From assembly GCA_015257485.1 (NCBI GenBank), contig JABZKC010000010.1, positions 1 through 21,518 on the forward strand: a DNA stretch of 21,518 nucleotides, given 5' to 3'. The position numbers and the translations under genes were made by a program. Below, piece by piece: positions 14,207 through 21,518 of this stretch. Each line of letters begins with the position of its first letter. The first letter of the stretch is position 1. Under the pieces are notes generated by a model. That model had not been told where the DNA came from and did no database searches. It worked only from the letters and a program-made list of their open reading frames with translations. Source of the stretch: Nanosynbacter sp. (lineage in GTDB: Bacteria; Patescibacteriota; Saccharimonadia; Saccharimonadales; Saccharimonadaceae).

Positions 14207-16084
14207 ATGAGTATCTTTGATTTTATTAAAAAAGGACCGGGCGCACAGACAGGCGCGAACAGTGCTGGCGGCGCGGTGGCCGGTGCGGAGAGTGCAGAAA
14301 TTTTAGCCAATCTAGTACTAAATACGATTGATAGTGGTGTCATTATTGTGTTGCCGACTGGGGTAATTGAATATATTAATCCGGCGGCGGTAAGTTTACT
14401 GGGCGGACAAGTGGCGCAAAATTTCTTGGGGGCTAAATTAGAAGATATTTTGAAATTAGAAAACGGCCAAGGCGTGGCGATTCCAGCGCAAAATAACCTG
14501 GTTTTCTATGCGGTAAATAATGGCCAAAATTACACCACACGAGAATATTTTTTAGTTAATCTGCAAGGTCAGAAAAAACCAGTAGCCTTTAAGATTATTA
14601 CGGCACATTCACCCAAAAATGAACGCATTGTAACTTTTTATGATATTACCTCTGAACTTGAGGCCGAGAGTGAGCAGACTGAATTTATTTCGACAGCTTC
14701 TCACGAAATGCGCACACCAGTAGCTTCGATCGAGGGATATCTGGGATTGGCTTTAAATCCAAAAACCGCCACGATTGACGAACGCGCTAAAAAATATCTG
14801 GAAGAGGCACATAAATCTTCTCAACATCTTGGTAAATTATTCAGAGATCTATTAGATGTGACCAAGCTCGATGATAAAAGAATCAAAGCGCACCTCACAC
14901 CGATCGAGGTAACTTCGACGGTCCGCTCGATTGCCGAAGGTCAAATTCCAAAAATGAGCGAAAAGAATATTCACTTCACTTTTGGCTCCTCTTCTTCTGC
15001 CAATATGAACGGCGGACGCGTGATTAATCAAGAGGTTTTTGCGGCGGTCGATGTAGATTTTTTGCGTGAGATCATTAACAACTTGATCGAAAACGCGATT
15101 AAATACACCAATAACGGGGGTGGGATTTGGGTAAATGTGCGCGGCGATGGCGATCGTGTCTTGATTAATGTAACGGATACTGGTATTGGGATTTCCCCAG
15201 AAGACAGCAAGCATGTGTTCCAAAAATTCTATCGCGCGGACAATTCAGAAACTCGCACCATCGGAGGTACTGGCCTGGGACTTTATATTGTGAAAGAACG
15301 CGTGGAAGCCATGAGCGGTTCGACTTGGGTAGAAAGCACCTTCGGTGAAGGCTCGACTTTCTATGTGGCCTTCCCTCGCCTCACTTATGAAGAATATCTC
15401 CGTCGCAAACAGATTGAGGCTAATACTCAGGCAATGACACCACAAAATTCCGTTGCTTCTGTTCCTAACGACTCTTCCCCTAATAAAAATCAAACCCCGG
15501 CTAATGAAAATCAAAACCCGGCATCAATGCAGTTCCCGACCGAGACAACCACTCCGACCCCAGTAGCAGCGCCAGTATCGGCAACAATGAATACACCGAT
15601 GCAAACTGAAGCACCTATGCAAGCACCAACAGCGTCGACTACGCCAACTCAGGCGCCAGCGCCAGCTCCGATAGAACCAACCGCACTGTCCACCCCTGCG
15701 GTTCCGGCAACTCCTGTGGCGCCAGTCATGCCATCTGCGCCAGCACAGACACCAACAGCTTCGTCTGCACCAACTCAGGCGCCAGCGCCAGCTCCATCAG
15801 CTACTAATGCACCAACTGCACCGGCCACACAAGCCAATCCCGTAGTACAGGCTAATCCATTCATACAAAACCCAATAAGTCCAGCACAAACCGTGACTGC
15901 TTCGGCGCAAAATCCAGTAGCCCCAACGCAAGGCGCAACAAGTCCAGCACATGATATGGCAAGTCCAGCACAAAACACACCGGCTACCCCAATTAATCCT
16001 TCCCCGGTTTCAGCCCCAACGATTAACTCAGCTATGCCTACCCCACCAATTACGCCAACTAACCCAAACATCTTAAATAAGTAA
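14207..16084 (+). CDS. Cytoplasmic PAS-domain sensor histidine kinase with a long Pro/Ala/Thr-rich tail
   Basis: This 625-aa kinase has no membrane segment. A Gly/Ala-rich start is followed by a PAS-type domain (about 31-150, LNTIDSGVIIVLPTGVIEYINPA), HisKA with phospho-acceptor His166 in STASHEMRTPVAS, and HATPase_c with N box NNLIENAIKY (291-300), G1 DTGIGIS (324-330), F box FQKFYRAD and G2 GGTGLGLYIVKE (353-364). The catalytic core ends near residue 393. The last 220 residues are a low-complexity Pro/Ala/Thr/Gln tail with internal duplication (PTAS..PTQAPAPAP twice), an NPF motif, and the end NPNILNK. Family members autophosphorylate on His and pass the phosphate to a receiver, here the next gene 9 bp downstream. 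The signal is unknown and likely cytosolic. The tail is very unusual for a kinase and resembles that of its partner. Confidence 0.92.
   Translation: MSIFDFIKKGPGAQTGANSAGGAVAGAESAEILANLVLNTIDSGVIIVLPTGVIEYINPAAVSLLGGQVAQNFLGAKLEDILKLENGQGVAIPAQNNLVFYAVNNGQNYTTREYFLVNLQGQKKPVAFKIITAHSPKNERIVTFYDITSELEAESEQTEFISTASHEMRTPVASIEGYLGLALNPKTATIDERAKKYLEEAHKSSQHLGKLFRDLLDVTKLDDKRIKAHLTPIEVTSTVRSIAEGQIPKMSEKNIHFTFGSSSSANMNGGRVINQEVFAAVDVDFLREIINNLIENAIKYTNNGGGIWVNVRGDGDRVLINVTDTGIGISPEDSKHVFQKFYRADNSETRTIGGTGLGLYIVKERVEAMSGSTWVESTFGEGSTFYVAFPRLTYEEYLRRKQIEANTQAMTPQNSVASVPNDSSPNKNQTPANENQNPASMQFPTETTTPTPVAAPVSATMNTPMQTEAPMQAPTASTTPTQAPAPAPIEPTALSTPAVPATPVAPVMPSAPAQTPTASSAPTQAPAPAPSATNAPTAPATQANPVVQANPFIQNPISPAQTVTASAQNPVAPTQGATSPAHDMASPAQNTPATPINPSPVSAPTINSAMPTPPITPTNPNILNK
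15625..15795 (+). repeat. Imperfect 45-bp direct repeat within the kinase tail
   Basis: Copies at 15625-15669 and 15751-15795, 126 bp (42 codons) apart, match at 41 of 45 positions and keep the reading frame. They encode PTAS-x-x-PTQAPAPAP. This points to growth of the disordered tail by internal duplication. Confidence 0.8.
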
Positions 16085-16093
16085 GGAGAGAAG

Positions 16094-16756
16094 ATGACAA
16101 AAATTTTATTAGTTGAAGACGACCAAAGCTTACGCGAGATTTACGGAATTAGATTAACGGCGGAGGGCTACGAAATTGCCTCCGCGGGTGACGGTGAAGC
16201 AGCTCTGGCTCTTGCGGTAAAAGAACGTCCAGATTTAATCATTTCCGATGTGATGATGCCAAAGATTTCGGGTTTTGACATGCTCGATATTTTGCGTTCG
16301 ACGCCAGAAACCGCCAATATTAAGGTGATCATGATGACCGCCCTTTCGGCGGATGATCAAAAAGCCCGTGGTGAATCATTAGGAGCCGATCGTTTCCTCG
16401 TGAAATCCCAAGTCGGTATCGAAGATGTAGTGAATGCCGTTCATGAAGTCTTAAATGACGCAAATGGTGCGCCAGTCGCCGCAACAACCGCTCCAACCAC
16501 AGATAACATGATGACCCAGTTTGCGGCTGCGCCAGCACAGGCCCCAGTCGCAACACCAACACAATCAGCCTCGCCGGCCGAAACTCCAGTGCAAACCCCT
16601 ACTCAATTCGTCGCTTCAGCTCAACCTTTTGTATCTGCACAACCAGCTACGCAAGCTCAGCCGACCACTCCGACACAACTAGCTACCCAAACTCAGCCAG
16701 TTACACCAGTTCAATCACCAGTCAATAACTCTAACCCATTTTTAGGTAATGTATAG
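16094..16756 (+). CDS. Receiver-only response regulator with a Pro/Thr/Gln-rich tail
   Basis: The 220-aa product has a complete CheY-like receiver (1-122): acidic pocket E8-D9-D10, phospho-acceptor Asp52 in IISDVMMPK, Thr82 in MMTAL and Lys104 in FLVKSQ. No DNA-binding or enzymatic output domain follows. Residues 123-220 are instead a low-complexity Ala/Pro/Thr/Gln stretch ending NPFLGNV. Output must therefore be by protein contact, by phosphate relay or through the tail. A good Shine-Dalgarno (AAGGAG, overlapping the kinase stop codon) precedes the ATG. The gene overlaps the next by 8 bp (ATGTATAG), so kinase, regulator and pseudouridine synthase are made from one message. Confidence 0.92.
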   Translation: MTKILLVEDDQSLREIYGIRLTAEGYEIASAGDGEAALALAVKERPDLIISDVMMPKISGFDMLDILRSTPETANIKVIMMTALSADDQKARGESLGADRFLVKSQVGIEDVVNAVHEVLNDANGAPVAATTAPTTDNMMTQFAAAPAQAPVATPTQSASPAETPVQTPTQFVASAQPFVSAQPATQAQPTTPTQLATQTQPVTPVQSPVNNSNPFLGNV

Positions 16757-17432
16757 ATTAAATAAATTTTTAGCCGAACAAACTGGCGTTTCGCGTCGCG
16801 AAGCCGATAATCTTATCGCGGATGGCCGCGTGAGGATTAATCAAGAGGTCGCCGTGCTAGGACGCCGTTTTGATGAAACTTGCGATGAGGTCTTTTTGGA
16901 TGGTCAAAAAATTGAAGAGCGTAAGGGCTTCACCTATTTAATTTTAAACAAACCAGTAGGCTATGTGTGTTCCAAGAAGCGCCAGGGTGAGACGCCGACA
17001 CTTTTTGAGCTTCTGCCAGAAAAATACCAGGGACTGAAGACAGTAGGGAGGCTCGATAAAGACAGTTCGGGATTAATTTTATTAACCAACGACGGCGATT
17101 TCGCTTTCTCGATGACGCACCCGAAATTTTTTAAGATTAAAAGTTATATCGTGAAGCTAAATCGCCCGCTTGCACCACTCCATCAACAAATGATTTCCGA
17201 TATGGGAATTGATTTACCGGATGGCAAGAGTAAATTATTTCTCAAAAAAGAGGTGTCTGACCCGAGTGGTTGCACATTCTTAGTAGAAATGAGTGAAGGG
17301 CGAAATCGTCAAATTCGTCGCACTTTCCTGGCGATAGGTTATAAAGTGGTGGAGTTACATCGTATTGAATTTGGGCGATATACGCTAGAAAACTTAAAGG
17401 ATGGTGAATTTAAGGAGGTGGAGAAAAGATGA
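16749..17432 (+). CDS. RsuA/RluB/RluF-family pseudouridine synthase
   Basis: This 227-aa enzyme isomerises a specific uridine of ribosomal RNA. An N-terminal S4 RNA-binding domain (1-50; RLNKFLAEQTGVSRREADNL, DGRVRIN) precedes the catalytic domain with LNKPVGYVCS, the catalytic Asp103 in VGRLDKDSSGLILLTNDGD, and EGRNRQIRR near the C-terminus. These features place it in the RsuA/RluB/RluE/RluF group. Which rRNA position it modifies cannot be decided; RluB-type 23S U2605 or RsuA-type 16S U516 are both possible. The start overlaps the response-regulator stop by 8 bp, and its TGA stop overlaps the next start as ATGA. Confidence 0.94.
   Translation: MYRLNKFLAEQTGVSRREADNLIADGRVRINQEVAVLGRRFDETCDEVFLDGQKIEERKGFTYLILNKPVGYVCSKKRQGETPTLFELLPEKYQGLKTVGRLDKDSSGLILLTNDGDFAFSMTHPKFFKIKSYIVKLNRPLAPLHQQMISDMGIDLPDGKSKLFLKKEVSDPSGCTFLVEMSEGRNRQIRRTFLAIGYKVVELHRIEFGRYTLENLKDGEFKEVEKR
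17412..17418 (+). promoter_or_regulatory. Full-consensus Shine-Dalgarno of the 291-aa protein gene
   Basis: AAGGAGG lies 10 nt before the ATG at 17429, inside the last codons of the pseudouridine synthase gene. It contrasts with the absence of any Shine-Dalgarno before the first genes of transcripts in this window. Confidence 0.8.
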
Positions 17433-18304
17433 AAGTATTAATTATTGGTAAAAATATTAAAAACGTTTATCTTTCTCTGGATGCCAAAAATTTCGAACTA
17501 GACAAAAACCAGAATGCGCACCTGGATTTAACCTATGATGGTGGCGAAAAATATTACAACGACCGCTTCAGTATTATGACCGGACAGAAGCTGGCAAACG
17601 AAGTAATTTCGAATTTTCGTATCGAGACTGAGACGGCTTTTAGCCCAGAAAACCCTGAAACCTGTGACGATTTTCAATATATTTTACTTTCGAAAAATAA
17701 CTATGTCAGCTTGGCGCCAGAATTTATTAAACAGTGTGACTTTAATGGCAAAATTTTAGAAAAACGCACGGCCAAATTTGACTACATTTACATCGATTGG
17801 TCGGCGGAATTAAATAACGTACAGATTAAGGCGATTTTGGACTACTTAGAATCACATCCAAAAACTAAATTAGCGTGGTGTTTTGATCGCTCGGAGCTGC
17901 CAAAATTATTAAATGCGCCAGATTTAAGCAAGACAAATTTGACGACTTTTTATCGCCTCTTGCAGCGAACGGAGATTGTATTCGTGATGGGCGAAAAATC
18001 GCAAATGATGCGAGTGAAACAAATTTTAGGTACACTTTCGACTTTGAAGCTAATCTATGTAACAGAAAACCAAATCCTGGCGGGAGTGTTTAAGGAAAAT
18101 TTTCGAAACAAGGATATAAAAGTGACGCGTGATGTAGCGGTGACGATTATTGCGGGCACAATTTTCTCGGCACTAGCTACCGATTGGAATTTACAGCGAG
18201 CGCTGATGCTAGCCAAAATTAATGTAGAGAATTCAAAGGCTAACAAAACCCTAAAAATCCAACAATTATCCGATAAGCTGCGCGAAGCCTTAGTAATTAG
18301 ATAA
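17429..18304 (+). CDS. Hypothetical 291-aa protein, possibly a degenerate ribokinase-fold protein
   Basis: I do not recognise this protein with confidence. It is soluble, without signal or membrane segments, and has an alternating strand/helix pattern: FDYIYIDWSAEL (about 117-128), TKLAWCFDRSELPKLL, EIVFVMGEKSQMMRVKQIL, and a C-terminal helix pair GTIFSALATDWNLQRALMLAKINVENSKA. The order of these blocks is reminiscent of PfkB/ribokinase-family sugar kinases, whose C-terminus carries a GAGDAF motif. Here the aligned position reads DVAVTIIAGTIFSAL, so the catalytic Asp and the glycine-rich anion hole would be lost. This is inference. The start is set by an excellent Shine-Dalgarno (AAGGAGG, 17412-17418) and an ATGA overlap with the pseudouridine synthase. 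Its last codons begin a 28-bp tandem repeat that continues past the stop. Confidence 0.85.
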   Translation: MKVLIIGKNIKNVYLSLDAKNFELDKNQNAHLDLTYDGGEKYYNDRFSIMTGQKLANEVISNFRIETETAFSPENPETCDDFQYILLSKNNYVSLAPEFIKQCDFNGKILEKRTAKFDYIYIDWSAELNNVQIKAILDYLESHPKTKLAWCFDRSELPKLLNAPDLSKTNLTTFYRLLQRTEIVFVMGEKSQMMRVKQILGTLSTLKLIYVTENQILAGVFKENFRNKDIKVTRDVAVTIIAGTIFSALATDWNLQRALMLAKINVENSKANKTLKIQQLSDKLREALVIR

Positions 18305-18387
18305 ACTACGTGAAACTCTAATCATTAGATAAATTACGTGGAGTTTTGGCGATTATATAAAATAGCATACTGAATAAGCTCCGATTA
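18272..18387 (+). repeat. Degenerate 28-bp tandem repeats spanning the stop codon of the 291-aa gene
   Basis: Units start at 18272, 18300 and 18328 (28 bp each), with a decayed fourth from 18356. Each of the first three begins GATAA and ends ATTA. Units 1 and 2 match at 20 of 28 positions and units 2 and 3 at 19 of 28; nearly all differences are transitions. Unit 1 encodes DKLREALVIR plus stop. Read from their own first base, units 2 and 3 encode DKLRETLIIR-stop and DKLRGVLAII-stop. Because 28 is not a multiple of three, these are in successive frames. Confidence 0.8.
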
Positions 18388-18389
18388 TT

Positions 18390-18420
18390 AAAAAACCCTA
18401 GTCTGACTAGGGATTTTCTT
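18390..18420. terminator. Bidirectional intrinsic terminator between the 291-aa gene and uvrA
   Basis: CCCTAGT (18396-18402) and ACTAGGG (18406-18412) form a 7-bp stem with a CTG loop. On the minus strand it is followed by a run of six T, a strong stop 32 bp after the uvrA stop codon. On the plus strand ATTTTCTT follows, a moderate stop for the two-component operon. Confidence 0.85.
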
Positions 18421-18451
18421 ACGCCGCAATACTTAAGCTAAAGGGCGGGTT

Positions 18452-21412
18452 TTACTTGAGAAACTCGCGGAGGTAAACTCCGGTGGGAGTTTGATCATTT
18501 TTGGCGATTTCTTCTGGTGTACCTTCGGCGATAATTTGACCACCATGTTGACCACCTTCTGGACCCATATCGATAATCCAGTCGGCACTTTTGATGACGT
18601 GAAGGTTATGCTCGATAATAATCATGGTATTACCACCGGCAACCAGACGATCGAGGATTTTTAATAAACGGTTCACATCATCAGTATGTAAGCCAGTGGT
18701 TGGTTCATCCAAAATATAGAGGGTCTTACCGGTGGAACGGCGAGAAAGTTCGGTAGCAATTTTAATACGTTGAGCTTCTCCACCCGAGAAAGTAGTGGCA
18801 GATTGGCCAAGACGAATATAGCCGAGGCCAACTTCTTGAATCGTTTTCAACTTATTAGCAATAGCAGGAATATTCTCGAAGAACTCCACCGCCTCGTCAA
18901 TGGTCATATTTAAGACATCAGAAATATCCTTACCCTTGTATTTTACCTCGAGCGCTTCACGATTATAGCGTTTGCCATGACAGGTCGGACAGGTGACGTA
19001 AACATCTGGCAGGAAGTGCATTTCAATCTTATTCACACCGTCACCCTGACAGGTTTCACAGCGACCACCCTTGACATTAAAGGAGAAACGACCAGCCTTA
19101 TAGCCACGAATTTCTGCTTCTGGTTGAGCGGCAAAAAGTTCGCGGATAGCCGTAAAGACACCCGTATAGGTGGCAGGATTCGAGCGAGGAGTACGACCAA
19201 TTGGACTCTGGTCTATCACGATACATTTATCAAGATTATCGATACCATCGATACGTTCATGTTCACCAGCCACGGTTTGAGCACGATGAAGACGGGCAAG
19301 TAATTCGTTAGCTAAGATTTCATTAACTAGAGTAGATTTACCAGAACCCGAGACGCCAGAAACCACGGTCATCACCCCGAGGGGGAATTTGACCGTGAGA
19401 TTTTTCAAGTTATTTTCCCTTGCGCCCACTACCGTAAGATATTGATTGAGTTTTGGCTTACGACGGGTTTTAGGCACGGAAATTTTCTTGGCACCGGATA
19501 AATATTTACCAGTGAGCGAATCCGAGTCGTTCGCAATTTCCTCTGGCGTGCCAGCGGAAATCACCTGGCCGCCGCGCGCACCAGCCCCAGGACCAATATC
19601 AATCAAATAATCTGCACTCATCATGGTATCTTCATCATGCTCGACGACTAGCACGGTATTCCTAAGGTCACGCAGATGTCTCAAGGTCGAAATAAGCTTA
19701 TCATTATCGCGTTGATGGAGACCAATCGATGGCTCATCCAGCACGTAAAGCACACCTTGGAGACCGGAACCGATTTGAGTGGCGAGGCGAATACGTTGGG
19801 CTTCCCCACCAGAGAGAGTATTGGCGGCGCGACTGAGCTCGAGATAGCCTAGACCGACGTCTTGCATGAATTTGACGCGCTCACGAATCACCTTGAGAAT
19901 TGGACGCGCGATCAAGGCCTCTGCCTCGGTAAATTCGAGATCCTGCGACAACACATCGAGCATGGCGTCAACATCGAGGTTACAAAAATCGTTAATATTG
20001 AGGCCGTGGATAGTCACCGCGAGCACTACCGGTTTCAATCTAGCCCCGTGACAAGTTTGACACTCGTGCACGCGCATGAATCGCTCGATATCCTTGCGCA
20101 TAAAATCCGAGTCGGTTTCCTTGTGGCGGCGTTCAAGAGTCGGGATGACACCTTCATAGATCGATTCATAGGTCGCACCATCCTTAAACTTACCGGAGCC
20201 AGAAATTTTGACTTCGTATTTTTCATTACCAGTACCATAAAGGATTAAGTGTTTTTGCTCTTCCGTGAGTTCACGAATTGGTACGTGAATCGAAAAACCA
20301 TGACGCGCAGCCACCGCCGAGAGACGTTTGAGCCACCAAGAGTCACTTTGCACGCGATTAAACGGACGGATACCACCTTCGGCGATGGTGAGATTTTGAT
20401 TAAACACGAGATTCGGATCGATTTCCATGCGCGTACCAAGACCTGTACAAGTCGGGCAGGCACCTTGAGGGGCATTGAAGGAGAAGAGACGTGGTTCGAG
20501 CTCTGGAATTAATTCATCTGGATGAACTGGACAGGCGTAACGTTGGGAATAAGTAAGAACTTCGGTATTAGTTTTGCCGAGATTCTTCCCTTCGATGGTG
20601 GAAGAATTATCATTAATTTTTAGAAGCATGATTAAGCCTTGGCCAAGATCAAGAGCCTGCTCGATGGAGCTAGAAATGCGAGAATAAAGTTCTGGATTGA
20701 GAATAAAGCGGTCGACCACTAATTCAATATCGTGGCGCTCCTGTTTCTCAAGAGTTGGAAATTCATCCAAGGCATAAACTACGCCGTCCACACGCACGCG
20801 AGAAAAGCCTTTTTGGAGGTATTGCTCGGAAATGTGGAGAAATTCGCCTTTTTTCTGCTGGACGATTGGTGCAAGTAGCATTAATTTCGAACCAATCGGA
20901 AGCTTCATGACTTCGTTGACGATATCTTCCACGGAACGTTTAGAGACTTCGCGGTGACAAATCGGACAATGCGGTACGCCAACACGGGCAAAAAGCAGAC
21001 GCAGATAATCGTAAACTTCTGTGACGGTAGCGACAGTAGAACGAGGGTTTCTGGAAGTAGACTTTTGATCAATAGAAATAGCTGGTGAAAGACCGGTAAT
21101 GGTGTCGAAATCTGGCTTATCCATCACACCGAGAAACATACGCGCATAAGAGGAGAGCGACTCGACATAGCGACGCTGGCCTTCAGCGTAAATCGTATCG
21201 AAGGCGAGGCTGGATTTACCAGAACCAGAAAGCCCGGTGATCACCACGAGCTTATCGCGCGGGATATCGAGATCGATGTTCTTGAGATTATTCTGCCTAG
21301 CGCCACGAATCTTGATGTAATTGTCTGGATTATCCTTCAGGAGCGCTTTACCGCCCGGAGAGAGTAGCCCCTTATTTTTAATTTCTTTCTCTAAATTCAT
21401 CTCATTATCCAT
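18452..21412 (-). CDS. uvrA: Excinuclease ABC subunit A (UvrA)
   Basis: UvrA is the damage-recognition ATPase of nucleotide excision repair, working as a dimer with UvrB. The 986-aa product has two ABC modules. The first has Walker [10 protein letters not shown] (60-68), signature [14 protein letters not shown] and Walker [14 protein letters not shown]. The second has Walker [10 protein letters not shown], signature [14 protein letters not shown] and Walker [13 protein letters not shown]. Zinc-binding clusters are visible: CPVHPDE...GACPTC, where one ligand is His rather than the common Cys, and CETCQGDG...CPTCHGK. An N-terminal extension of about 30 residues precedes the usual start. The frame is open to a TTG at 21418, but ATG at 21412 is the better start; ATG at 21400 is another option. 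uvrA is transcribed alone. Confidence 0.96.
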   Translation of the reverse strand: MDNEMNLEKEIKNKGLLSPGGKALLKDNPDNYIKIRGARQNNLKNIDLDIPRDKLVVITGLSGSGKSSLAFDTIYAEGQRRYVESLSSYARMFLGVMDKPDFDTITGLSPAISIDQKSTSRNPRSTVATVTEVYDYLRLLFARVGVPHCPICHREVSKRSVEDIVNEVMKLPIGSKLMLLAPIVQQKKGEFLHISEQYLQKGFSRVRVDGVVYALDEFPTLEKQERHDIELVVDRFILNPELYSRISSSIEQALDLGQGLIMLLKINDNSSTIEGKNLGKTNTEVLTYSQRYACPVHPDELIPELEPRLFSFNAPQGACPTCTGLGTRMEIDPNLVFNQNLTIAEGGIRPFNRVQSDSWWLKRLSAVAARHGFSIHVPIRELTEEQKHLILYGTGNEKYEVKISGSGKFKDGATYESIYEGVIPTLERRHKETDSDFMRKDIERFMRVHECQTCHGARLKPVVLAVTIHGLNINDFCNLDVDAMLDVLSQDLEFTEAEALIARPILKVIRERVKFMQDVGLGYLELSRAANTLSGGEAQRIRLATQIGSGLQGVLYVLDEPSIGLHQRDNDKLISTLRHLRDLRNTVLVVEHDEDTMMSADYLIDIGPGAGARGGQVISAGTPEEIANDSDSLTGKYLSGAKKISVPKTRRKPKLNQYLTVVGARENNLKNLTVKFPLGVMTVVSGVSGSGKSTLVNEILANELLARLHRAQTVAGEHERIDGIDNLDKCIVIDQSPIGRTPRSNPATYTGVFTAIRELFAAQPEAEIRGYKAGRFSFNVKGGRCETCQGDGVNKIEMHFLPDVYVTCPTCHGKRYNREALEVKYKGKDISDVLNMTIDEAVEFFENIPAIANKLKTIQEVGLGYIRLGQSATTFSGGEAQRIKIATELSRRSTGKTLYILDEPTTGLHTDDVNRLLKILDRLVAGGNTMIIIEHNLHVIKSADWIIDMGPEGGQHGGQIIAEGTPEEIAKNDQTPTGVYLREFLK

Positions 21413-21429
21413 GGTCAAATTAAGTTAGT

Positions 21430-21438
21430 ATTATAGCA
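21430..21438 (-). promoter_or_regulatory. Extended -10 promoter of uvrA
   Basis: TGC-TATAAT on the minus strand, with a possible -35 TCGACG (4 of 6) 17 bp upstream. The ATG at 21412 is 17 nt downstream of the hexamer, giving a short leader of about 10 nt without a Shine-Dalgarno. This is a looser version of the leaderless arrangement seen at other genes. Confidence 0.65.
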
Positions 21439-21518
21439 AAAAATAAGAGTTTCGTCGAGATAGCGTAATAGCTGGTTTAGTTAAACAATTCGGAACAAGC
21501 TGTTTTTAAGTAGTTATC

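Noticed and set aside
14852..15223. Minus-strand frame opposite the kinase HATPase region
   Set aside because: It is a shadow of conserved kinase motifs, with no initiation signals.
18272..18387. CRISPR-like array
   Set aside because: The 28-bp units are directly contiguous with no spacers and start inside a coding sequence.

Overview
The window looks like chromosomal DNA of a Patescibacteria (CPR) bacterium, most likely Saccharibacteria (TM7) or a close relative. This is inferred from gene content and style: a large N-terminally anchored protein of a type common in CPR genomes, secreted 26-residue-repeat surface proteins with a shared N-terminal beta domain, a membrane-free histidine kinase, and dense gene packing. 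UGA is read as stop (for example the ATGA overlap at 17429-17432), which argues against the UGA-glycine groups SR1/Gracilibacteria. I see no tRNA, rRNA, CRISPR array, insertion sequence or prophage genes.

Layout. At 46-4189 (minus) a tight cluster is read trmD, recG, a putative zinc phospholipase C/nuclease-like protein, then rsmD: RNA modification plus replication-fork repair. At 4275-4453 (plus) a gene-free gap holds a strong candidate for a small structured RNA: a near-consensus promoter, a long-range closing stem that starts at the predicted transcript start, and an intrinsic terminator shared with obgE. At 4461-5789 (minus) lies obgE. At 5862-9423 (minus) lie two paralogous secreted proteins built from tandem 26-residue repeats (BspA/DUF285/PARCEL type). 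At 9499-14148 (minus) a cell-wall operon encodes a 571-aa anchored protein, a RuvX-MltG fusion, and a LysM-LysM-CHAP peptidoglycan hydrolase. At 14207-18304 (plus) an operon encodes a cytoplasmic PAS-histidine kinase, a receiver-only response regulator, an RsuA/RluB-type pseudouridine synthase and an unrecognised 291-aa protein. At 18452-21412 (minus) lies uvrA.

Working together: the minus-strand block 5862-14148 reads as a cell-surface module, with secreted repeat proteins beside enzymes that terminate glycan synthesis (MltG) and cut peptidoglycan (CHAP). The divergent two-component operon starts 58 bp from the head of that block, so co-regulation is possible but not shown. The remaining genes are housekeeping RNA modification, ribosome assembly and DNA repair.

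Regulation. Five to seven first-of-transcript genes have a TGn-TA(T/A)AAT-like extended -10 only 6-8 nt before the ATG, which predicts leaderless mRNAs. Operon-internal genes instead use Shine-Dalgarno sites or stop/start overlaps. The points most worth checking are the 4310-4453 RNA, the RuvX-MltG fusion, the 28-bp tandem repeats that re-encode a protein C-terminus past its stop codon, and the matching disordered tails of the kinase/regulator pair.
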